64,000 nucleotides of DNA from Acrasis kona (taxonomy: Eukaryota > Heterolobosea > Eutetramitea > Acrasida > Acrasidae): NCBI GenBank assembly GCA_026419775.2, contig JAOPGA020000806.1:1-64000 (forward strand), written 5' to 3'. Position 1 is the first letter of the stretch. Each line of letters begins with the position of its first letter. The translations under genes were made by a program, and so were the position numbers. Shown piece by piece: positions 53,318 to 61,762 of the stretch. The notes below the pieces were generated by a model that searched no databases, had not been told where the DNA came from, and saw only the letters and a list, made by a program, of their open reading frames with translations.

Positions 53318-54985
53318 TTATTTATACCGCCCAAACATTGATCCAGAATAAAACTGTGCAAACAATGGGTGATGTTTCTTTTTTGAAGACGTACTTGCTG
53401 GCGCCTTTTCCTTCTTTGTTTTCTCCGCTTTCTTCTCCGCTTTCTTGGCAGGTTTCTTCTTTGATTTACCGGTCGCAACATCATTCGTGGCATCAGGCGT
53501 CAATGTAGCAGAAGGTTCTTGGTCCGTCGTTTGTTGAGCAGTAGGATTAGAATCGTCGCGTGTAGCATTTGTTTCGATTTGTATCGTGACATGGGGTGAG
53601 ATGGGTGTGCATGGTTCTGGTGTGGGTTTGACTGGTGAAAACTCTTGTGATGACTTTTCGTTTGGTGAACCTTGTAATGGTTGAGCTAACCGCAGCCTGA
53701 TTTTGATTCCTGATGTGACTGGTTGTGACGGACTCTTCTTTATTTGCTTTTTGTTTGGCGTGGGCGTGTATTCGTCCTCGTCATCGTTTTGCTTTTTTTT
53801 ATTTCTTCTCTTCTTTGTGGATGGTTGTTCCTCTTCATCGGTGTCCATCATGCTATTGTTGGATGAATGTTCTGTTGACTTTCTCTTCTTATTCTTGACA
53901 AAATCAATCTTAAAGTCTCCTAAATAAATGTTCTGAAAGTCAATTGGTTCTGATCCGGTGATCGGCTGTCCTTCTGCATTCAAAACTTCATTTTCAATAG
54001 AAAAAACATTTTCCATGTCAATGTTAACAGTCTCAGAGTCACATACACAACGTGAGGCTTCCTTTCCGATTTGGATCCACCTTCGCGTTGCAAAGTTGGT
54101 TGCCTCAGCACAATTCAGACCATGATTGAAACCTGCATGATAGCCTCCTGGAAATGTAATCATGAACTCTCCTACCTGTTGAGTTGTTTTGGTGACTTGG
54201 ATGTTGTTCTGTGATAGAACGGAAGGAGATATTAACAGATTCTTGTGTCGAAGTACTTGAGCACACTTCTTAAACTCTTCAGGATACATGCTTCTTGCAA
54301 GGTCTTCAAATTTCTTCTTGTGTCCAAGCGGAATGCTGTACCACGTTTTAGGGGCACCAAAATGTAGGTAGTTAATAGAATACAGTTCCATGTCTTCTGT
54401 GTGCCAGCAAAATGTACTTTTGTAACTTCCTACATATAGGAATGGAGAGTTTACACCTGGTATACAAACGTTATGCTTTTTAAATTGTTTTTGTAAAACA
54501 GTATCCAGATTTTGTAAGTTCCATGTCTTGCATACATCGCCTTCAAATAAAGACCCCGGTATATCACTTGCATATATCGCTGGCTGGAATAGTATATTCT
54601 TCCAGTATTTTCTCTCTAACCAACTAAACTCTTGAGATGGAGTGCTTTGTTCTTGTAGCTCTTTATCCATTGTGGGCGGTTCAGTAATAATGTTGCGGAA
54701 CTTTGCAAACCGTATTGGTAGATCTTCAACCTCTTCGTGCATCTGTAGGTATACACCCTTAGCGCCTGTTGTGTGCTGAATGATGGCTGTTTGTATTGGA
54801 AAATCAATCTCTTCCTCCTTGCCCACATATTTTTCATTTGGTTTCCATCCTGCTGGGGGAATTACTTTGCACACACCATATTGGGCTGCTTCCGTTTCGA
54901 TCGTCTCTATGTATTTTTCAAAGTTGCTGAATTCCTCCCATGTCGGAGTGTACGTTGGGACCGTCACATAGTTAGCTGTGGTCAT
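53318..54985 (-). CDS. JmjN/JmjC histone demethylase, KDM4-like
   Basis: An intact single-exon ORF of 555 residues. A JmjN domain at the start has the V-P-T-Y-T-P-T-W-E-E-F...Y-G-V-C-K-V-I-P-P-A-G-W pattern. The JmjC domain (about 135-310) has G-V-N-S-P-F-L-Y-V-G, W-H-T-E-D-M-E-L-Y-S-I-N-Y-L-H-F-G-A-P-K-T-W-Y (iron-binding H-x-E) and G-G-Y-H-A-G-F-N-H-G-L-N-C-A-E-A with the distal His and the A-T-N motif. All iron and oxoglutarate residues seem present. JmjN plus JmjC is the KDM4/JMJD2 layout (H3K9/K36 demethylation). The remaining 230 residues are low-complexity Lys/Ser/Pro-rich, with no PHD or Tudor domain visible, as in short fungal and protist members. Nuclear. Confidence 0.92.
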   Translation of the reverse strand: MTTANYVTVPTYTPTWEEFSNFEKYIETIETEAAQYGVCKVIPPAGWKPNEKYVGKEEEIDFPIQTAIIQHTTGAKGVYLQMHEEVEDLPIRFAKFRNIITEPPTMDKELQEQSTPSQEFSWLERKYWKNILFQPAIYASDIPGSLFEGDVCKTWNLQNLDTVLQKQFKKHNVCIPGVNSPFLYVGSYKSTFCWHTEDMELYSINYLHFGAPKTWYSIPLGHKKKFEDLARSMYPEEFKKCAQVLRHKNLLISPSVLSQNNIQVTKTTQQVGEFMITFPGGYHAGFNHGLNCAEATNFATRRWIQIGKEASRCVCDSETVNIDMENVFSIENEVLNAEGQPITGSEPIDFQNIYLGDFKIDFVKNKKRKSTEHSSNNSMMDTDEEEQPSTKKRRNKKKQNDDEDEYTPTPNKKQIKKSPSQPVTSGIKIRLRLAQPLQGSPNEKSSQEFSPVKPTPEPCTPISPHVTIQIETNATRDDSNPTAQQTTDQEPSATLTPDATNDVATGKSKKKPAKKAEKKAEKTKKEKAPASTSSKKKHHPLFAQFYSGSMFGRYK

Positions 54986-55294
54986 TATCTTAGGAGATCA
55001 ACGAAGATTCTTACAATAAATCAAACCAACTTTTATTTTTACAAGTCCTGTCACAGAGTGATGTGAACACATCATGAAACTCTCACCATGTTTCAACTGT
55101 TATTGAATGCTCTTATTGTTACAAAGATTAATCAGACATGAAATTCTAGGTATTTCTTCTCACTTTCAAAAGATCAAGTACAAATGGGTGTGAAAAAATT
55201 TAATTTAACTTTATTATATCTTCGTTTACTACATGTCAACCATCGACTTATTGTTAGCTTATCTATGTAATTAGTCTTGTTTAGGATGGGAAAA

Positions 55295-55557
55295 TTACCT
55301 ATCATCATCATCTTCACCAAAAAACTGCATACTCAAAAAAGATGCTGAGGGAGCAGCATAAGATGTATTAAAGGACCTGCGGGGTGCAACACCGCTCGTC
55401 GTTATGGCTGTAGTTGATGTACAATTCGAGAAGGAGCCAGCATTAATTTTCACAATATTGGACAATGGTATGCTCTGTATTTTAATAATCGCCACGCGCA
55501 GAAACAAACCTTGTACGATCTAAAAGATTGGTGTAGCGTTCTCCTCCACAATGTCAT
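55295..55557 (-). CDS. Small protein, possibly mitochondrial (75 aa)
   Basis: Exons 55510-55557 and 55295-55474 (35-base intron GTTTG...ATACAG) join in frame. The N-terminus MTLWRRTLHQSFRSYK is a strong mitochondrial presequence: Arg-rich, amphipathic, without acidic residues. A Ser/Thr-rich middle and an acidic tail (G-E-D-D-D-D-R) follow. No known domain. An extra splice at the very end (GTAATT after AG) would yield the same Arg-stop. It lies between the JmjC gene and ribophorin II. Confidence 0.5.
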
Positions 55558-55617
55558 ACTATTCAAGTTTACTATTTAATTGTAACGCAACAAAATTCAA
55601 TTACAAAAATTACAACT

Positions 55618-57678
55618 TTATTTTGTTCCTTCTTGTATCAATGCATTTCCTTGCACATTTCTTCTTGATATGGCAGACAACACTGGCGCTCCGGTCACAA
55701 CGCTCACGGCTCCCAACAAACTCAAGTACTTGAGCGCAGTGAAAATATTAATTTCCACAAAGTACCAACCAATCACGGCCAACATTCCAGCAACGCTAGC
55801 CGTAAAAACAGGGGCCAACAAACCAGCCAATCCACTGGGGCAATTATTGAAATTGAAACCAATCGCCAACAATCCCAACGCAAACACTGCCACGGGTGCC
55901 AATACCACCAAGCTAAAAATGCTGGCGATGCCTGCAGAGGCCCTTACTGCAGGTTCGTTAAACTTGTGAACGATTTCCTTTTGACGATCATAGTGACGTC
56001 CCTCCTCATCTGGTTTTACGTTGATTTGATAATCCAAATTGATTTTAGCCAAGGTCCATAACAGAGGCTTCTGAAGGGCATTGTCGGCAACGATCAGTTG
56101 AACGTCGTAACGACCGGTCGGATTCACGCTTTGAAGGGGCGCAGATAAATCTCTGGCAATTTTATCGAGCACAATTTCGGCGCGGTAGGCACCTCCCATT
56201 TTACGAGCTACGGCGGTGCTTTCTCTCTTTTCGTCTCCGATTCTCACAAAGGTTTGTTGAGCATCGATTCCCTTGAGGTTAAAAGAGACGATTAGTTTTT
56301 TTTGTTCGCCGCTCTTTACGCTGGTGCTGATATCTCTGGACAAAGTCTCTCCTTGTTTTTCTAAACGAGCAGAATCTTCGTCGACGAAAACTCTTCTCTC
56401 GTTTAATTTGCTCAACACAATGTTGACGTCCGTAATGTCCAACTTGTCCGACGTTGTTTTGAATACGCGGGTGTATGGAGTGGTTTCGCCCTTGATTTGA
56501 ACGTCAATGTCGAATTTGTAACTACCTGCTGATTCTGCGATCTGACCAGAGGCGTCTTTCCAGGTGTAGGTTCCCTTATCGCCCTTGATTTCGATGGGCC
56601 TGCCGATTAGCGAATCGTCTTGGTTGCTTCCTGGATAAACAGCTCTGAGCTTGACCACGCTGTCGGAGATGGGTTGACCTAACGGACTGGTCACTCTGAA
56701 TGAGTATTCATTCTCGTTACGTTCGATGGACGAAACGGAGATGGGAATGTGAATGTTGGAGCTGCTGACTGCAGAAAGACCTTCTACCAGATCATAAACG
56801 TTTTGTAACGATAACTTGTCGTTAGCGGCACGTTGGAAGGCAGTTGCTGAATCTTCGACCTCTCTTCTTGTGATGCGCTTGCTGAATGGAAGAATGGTTG
56901 CTAATTTGTTCAAACCTCTCACAAAGATACTTGCTGCCTTGACGGCTGATGCGTTGGCCGCTTGTTTGATCAAATCCTGAGCCTTCTTTGAGATTTTGAC
57001 CAAGTTGGGTAGAAGCTTTGTTCTGTCGCTGATCATCGATTGCAAGATGGTCAATGATTCGTAAGCGTAACCAGTATCGGTCAAACATTTTTCTGCGGAT
57101 GATGACTTGTTGCAGAAAGCACCGGTGTCGTCGGTATAACGCCCTGAAATGTTGTTGAATACCTTGTTTAACAATGTGTTGTTGGTTGGGATGGATTTGA
57201 GCTTTCTCTTGAACAATAATAGTGCGCGGGTGGCGCTGTAGACTTGACTGAGGTCTGAGATGGGCTTGATGGAGAGATCGACCAAGATGCTCTCGAGTCT
57301 CTTTTCAAAGTCTTCTACGAATTTTTGTTCGTTGGGAATGGTGCATTTCAAAGCAAGTTGTGCCGCGGCGGTGTGGTATAGATCGTCTGCGCTGAAGGTG
57401 TTGACCTTGGCAATGTTCTTATTGACTTTTTCACACAGGGAAGAAACCAAAGAGGGCTCTAGTTCTCCACCACCGAGTTTTAACAAACTTGTTACCGCGT
57501 AGTGTACTTCTTGCGGTGTGGAAGCGTTTTTTAGTTGATCTTTTAAATACTTTGATAAGTCTTCGTAATGCTTCGCTGTTAATGACTGTGTTGATATAAA
57601 TGATGTTAGGGCGACGATCACCACTAACGCAATGGCGAGTACTCTGTTGATCATCCCACTAAAATTTGTTGGATCCAA
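55618..57678 (-). CDS. RPN2: Ribophorin II (oligosaccharyltransferase subunit)
   Basis: An intact single-exon ORF of 686 residues. M9 begins a good signal peptide (M-I-N-R-V-L-A-I-A-L-V-V-I-V-A-L-T-S), so translation may start there. The large lumenal part has a helical N-terminal half and a beta-sandwich half. Near the C-terminus three membrane helices follow F-N-E-P-A-V-R-A. This is the layout of RPN2/Swp1, a subunit of the ER oligosaccharyltransferase that transfers the glycan from dolichol-PP to Asn. It belongs to the same pathway as DPAGT1 at 21.4 kb. Codons are more GC-rich than neighbours. Confidence 0.88.
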   Translation of the reverse strand: MDPTNFSGMINRVLAIALVVIVALTSFISTQSLTAKHYEDLSKYLKDQLKNASTPQEVHYAVTSLLKLGGGELEPSLVSSLCEKVNKNIAKVNTFSADDLYHTAAAQLALKCTIPNEQKFVEDFEKRLESILVDLSIKPISDLSQVYSATRALLLFKRKLKSIPTNNTLLNKVFNNISGRYTDDTGAFCNKSSSAEKCLTDTGYAYESLTILQSMISDRTKLLPNLVKISKKAQDLIKQAANASAVKAASIFVRGLNKLATILPFSKRITRREVEDSATAFQRAANDKLSLQNVYDLVEGLSAVSSSNIHIPISVSSIERNENEYSFRVTSPLGQPISDSVVKLRAVYPGSNQDDSLIGRPIEIKGDKGTYTWKDASGQIAESAGSYKFDIDVQIKGETTPYTRVFKTTSDKLDITDVNIVLSKLNERRVFVDEDSARLEKQGETLSRDISTSVKSGEQKKLIVSFNLKGIDAQQTFVRIGDEKRESTAVARKMGGAYRAEIVLDKIARDLSAPLQSVNPTGRYDVQLIVADNALQKPLLWTLAKINLDYQINVKPDEEGRHYDRQKEIVHKFNEPAVRASAGIASIFSLVVLAPVAVFALGLLAIGFNFNNCPSGLAGLLAPVFTASVAGMLAVIGWYFVEINIFTALKYLSLLGAVSVVTGAPVLSAISRRNVQGNALIQEGTK

Positions 57679-57862
57679 TAAAAATCAAAATAGATTACAA
57701 TGATTCAAACGTGTCATATGCATGGAGAGATTGGGTTCGTTTTGAATATGGACCTTACGTGAATAGTTGGAAATTTCCTGGCGAATAGTGATTGACGTTT
57801 CAAAATAACTAATAATTGTATTAGGTGGAGAAGAAATATGCTGATGTAACTACACAGAGATT

Positions 57863-58518
57863 ATGAGTCGAATCGAAGAATTAAAAGTTGACATGTCGTA
57901 CAAGAAAAAGATGGCCAAGTTCAAGAATGAACAAAACCAAATCATCAACAACTCAGGAATTGAAGTTAAGTTACGATAAAAAAAGAAACATCATTCAAGT
58001 TCTTCTGCGAAGGAGAGGAACAAATCTTGAGGGGAAAAACCTTAAGATTTATGACATTCCAACTCCCATCAATTCGACTTTGAAGCGGAACAAATTCATT
58101 TCCGGTTCGTAGAAAGTACTTTACATCGATTGTTCAACTCTAAAACCTTGACCCCATTCCCCTTCCAACTCACCAAAGTCGAATACATTGTTAATCCAAA
58201 TCTCCTTAAAGCATTCGAGAAGAAAAGGATCGAGTTAGCCACACATGGACTTTTATTAGAAAACGTAAAGCCATTACTACTTTTCACCGTACAAGCGCCC
58301 AAAACATGAACAATATCATCAAAACTGATTTTTTGAGATCGAAAATTGGATCTACGACTGATATATGTTGCCATGGAAGTGCATTTTACTTTTCTGTGAG
58401 CATGGGATATAGTAGATCAAACACTTCGGTATTACTTTGTATGGTGTTGGTTGGTAAGGCTTATAGTTGTCAATGTGATTTGGGGTGTGATAAAAACAGG
58501 GATATGACTCTCATGTAG
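57863..58518 (+). pseudogene. Decayed PARP (poly-ADP-ribose polymerase-type) catalytic domain
   Basis: The first frame (MSRIEELKVDMSYKKK) stops after 38 codons. PARP-like pieces follow in several frames: L-T-K-V-E-Y-I-V-N-P-N-L-L-K-A-F-E-K-K-R, then P-L-L-L-F-T-V-Q-A-P-K, corresponding to L-L-F-H-G-T-x-P, then C-C-H-G-S-A-F-Y-F-S-V-S-M-G-Y-S for G-x-G-x-Y-F-A-x-x-x-x-Y-S, and V-L-L-C-M-V-L-V-G-K. Roughly three or four stops or frame changes are present, and the H-G-T-x is already lost. It is a host-type gene relic, not active. Confidence 0.65.
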
Positions 58519-59158
58519 CCTGATGGAAGTCATTATATTTGATCCTGCTCAGGTATTACCTTGTTATCGTACGACATATAAACAAAGAATTTAATATTTA
58601 ATTGTTTCTTTTATTTTTCTGCTCCTTTATTCCATGGTATTGTAACACACTGTTTTATCATACAAGAATGTGAATTATCATGCCAAAAATGTTATCGCAT
58701 CGTTTATAAGTAGATAAAAGATCACTCGATGTTGCTTATTGTATATAGACCGTAGGCGGTTTAGATTCTGATCGTCAACAGTGCATGTAGATGACAATGC
58801 TCTAACAAACACTTTAATTACCGACTTGGAGCCTTGGGCTTTTTGTTTAAATTAAATATAGTCTATTTTAATATCCTGATCTCTATTATTATACCCATGC
58901 TTTGTTGTAGATCTTACAAAATCCCCGAGAATCTTTATTTCAAGTATGTGAAAATAAAAGTCCAGCAAAGATCAGGAGCCACTATGTTGTTCACATATGT
59001 TCTTGAACCAGTTGCACGGATGTGTGCAATATGTATTACTTCCTAAAGTTTGTTGAATGAATGTTCCGTTACATTCTGTTCCCGATTGGACTATAATTTT
59101 GGCGGCTTTATTTATTTTTCACAAAAACTTTCAAGCCAGTCAACATAATAAAAATATA
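58519..59158. other. Intergenic, nothing firm
   Basis: 640 bases. One 70-codon ORF (58834-59046) has a hydrophobic start and several Cys near its end but no recognisable family. The right end is the Ran promoter and 5' UTR. Confidence 0.3.
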
Positions 59159-59913
59159 ATGGTGAGTCCTTCAATCACACAGACAATCTAATGTTAACCT
59201 GCGTCCGATCGGACCTTTATCTTTGAATTATAGTCAGCAGACGTACCCACAGCAAAACTTATCCTCGTCGGTGATGGTGGTGTAGGGAAGACTACCTTTG
59301 TCAGACGCCACAAGACTGGTGAATTCGAAAAGAAATACATCGCAACCGTTGGTGTTGAGGTTCACCCTCTAAAGTTCAACACTAACAGAGGTCTTCTCTG
59401 CTTCAACGTTTGGGATACCGCCGGACAAGAGAAGGTAAGTACCTAAGTTTAACAAAATTTTTCTCAAACTTCTAGTTCGGAGGTCTTCGTGACGGTTATT
59501 ACATTCAAGGCCAATGCGCCATTATTATGTTCGATGTTACCGCACGTCAAACATACAGAAACGTTCCAACCTGGCACAGAGATATCGTTCGTGTCTGCAA
59601 CGTTATCCCAATTGTTCTAGTCGGAAACAAGGTTGATGTTATGGATAGAAAGGTCAAGCCCAAGCAAATTAACTTCCATCGCAGAAAGAACTTACAATAC
59701 TACGATATTTCTGCTAAGAGCAACTACAACTTTGAGAAGCCCTTCTTGTGGTTGGCCAGAAAGATCACTGGTGATGTAAACTTGCGCTTTGTTGAGGACG
59801 CTGCACTAGAGCCTCCGGAAGTAGCCATTGATTTGGAGACCATGAAGAGATATGAAGAGGAGTTGGACATTGCCGCAGTCGCACCTTTGCCAGAAGAAGA
59901 TAACGATTTCTAA
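59159..59913 (+). CDS. RAN: Ran GTPase
   Basis: Exon 1 is only the start codon (59159-59161). Exons 2 and 3 are 59234-59434 and 59476-59913, making 213 residues (Ran about 216). Motifs: G-D-G-G-V-G-K-T-T (P-loop), [12 protein letters not shown] (switch I), D-T-A-G-Q-E-K (switch II), N-K-V-D (base), S-A-K (G5), and a C-terminal acidic D-N-D-F close to the family's D-E-D-D-D-L. No CaaX box, as expected. Ran drives nucleocytoplasmic transport with importins, RCC1 and RanGAP, and spindle assembly. First intron 72 bases, second 41. Confidence 0.96.
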
Positions 59914-60111
59914 ATTGAACAAGCATGAGAATTCTTCGTCACTGACGTTGTGTCGATTGTATTTACACATCTATTTATAAACATGCGTCATGAATGTGTT
60001 TTTTTAATTTTCTCTCTTTCTATCATCCTTCATCTTTCTCTCTTGTGTGAGTCAGTCCATAAAAGTCAACTAGGACAAGGTTAATGTTCTCCCGCTCTGT
60101 ACTTTGGAAAC

Positions 60112-61631
60112 ATGTCGGAGGTGGACGAGGGAGTCAACAGACCAACGAGAGCGAGCGTTCCTTCAGCAACTGGCACCGCTGCTCCTAAAGTTGTTAATGG
60201 CGCAGATAGTACACCACAAACAGCACCTCTTAGAAGGCCTGGTTCGGCTATGAGAACGAACAACATTGGTAGAGGTGCACAGCCACGCACCAATAGACCG
60301 CCATCTTCATCGGGCAGACCACCATCTGCTTCAGCGCCCAATTCAACACCTAACGATGCGGCAAGTTCCCCATCAGTTAAAAACATTTGGACGATCATCT
60401 TGGAGCAGAAAAAGAACCAACCTGCAGATCAAAAAGTGTGTAATTTCCATCAATGTAAATGTTCATTTTTTGCAGGAGAAGCCGAAAAACGAAGTCATGG
60501 AATGTAATTTACTTTTCATGGGAGATGATAAAAGTGGTATGTAGTTTAATCATACAAGATATTAATTAAATCTTTTTATCAGGAAAAACAACCATAAAAT
60601 ACAAAATACAAAGGAAAGATTACACGACAGAAGAACCATCATCAACTATAGCATTGGAATACTCCACAGGAAAAAGAGAAGAGAATTTCAAAACACTTGT
60701 GGCGCATTTTTGGGAACTTGGTAATGTTTATTTGTAGATTCTTAATTAACATTATTTAGCTGGCGGCAAAAAACTCACCAAAGTTGTTGATGAGTTTCTA
60801 CTACCCGAGAACATACACATGTGGACTGCGGTTATCGTTGTAAATCTCGCAAAATCAGCAACAGTCATGGACGAAGTCAATTTCTATCTTGAAAAGATCA
60901 AAGAAATTGTAAACAACATCTGCAAAACGCGACCAGAGCTACTACAAAAGCTTTTAGCAAGATGCAAGCGGAAATTTGGCGAAAAGCATCCAGATTTGTA
61001 AGTGCATCACCTTCTATTTTTTGGTTAATTTTGTAGACAACAAATAACCTTTTCCGGTGTACCAACAGTAATTATTGCAACACACTCCGACAGTTTTTCA
61101 TCACGCCCTCCACTACATTTAAAAACAATGGCAACCAGTCTCCGATATCTCGCCCACAAAAATGGATGCACACTTTTGTACTCCGGTAAATATCCAGATA
61201 ACAAAAATGAGGAGCACGATAGAAACTTTAGAGCTATTTTTAATTACGTCATGTACTCTGGTGAAAAGTTCGTTCCACCCAAACCAGAGATTGACGGACT
61301 CAAACCCATACGTGTGGTTGCTGGTAAGGACTCATTCAAAATGATTGGTGATCTGAAAGAGGAATCCATTACAACGGAGTTTTTGAAGGTTTTGGGACAG
61401 GATAAGACGGATGATACCAAAGCCAAATTCGAAGCAGCTATTATGAAGGGATTCGATGATTATCAGGAACAAAGTATAGAAATGTTACGTGTACAGAAGG
61501 ACGAGGAACTCATAAGGTATAGAGAAGCGGAGGCGTCCAAGAAAGAGAAGAAGGAACAAGAAGACGAGGCCAGAAGAGCTGCTATGGAGGAGAAGAGGCA
61601 AAAAGCAATGGAGGCAAGAGGTCAAAAATAA
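60112..61631 (+). CDS. DYNC2LI1: Cytoplasmic dynein-2 light intermediate chain
   Basis: Five exons (60112-60435, 60476-60536, 60583-60720, 60760-60997, 61037-61631; introns 39-46 bases) sum to 451 residues in one frame. The N-terminal 100 residues are Pro/Ser/Arg-rich and disordered. The G-domain has F-M-G-D-D-K-S-G-K-T-T (P-loop), T-I-A-L-E-Y-S-T-G-K-R and A-H-F-W-E-L-G, the signatures of D2LIC rather than dynein-1 LIC. The C-terminus ends in a charged coiled coil (E-L-I-R-Y-R-E-A-E-A...). D2LIC anchors the dynein-2 motor for retrograde intraflagellar transport. It is ciliary with PACRG and CFAP61. Confidence 0.9.
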
Positions 61632-61762
61632 AAATAAATATTACTAGGTGTAATCAACGGCATTAGTCTTTTCTTAACACTTCGTTTTGTTTCGTTCCAG
61701 TACGTGTTGTATGGATTACCCGATTTGAACAAAAAAAACCAATCAAAATAAAAAAAACATAA

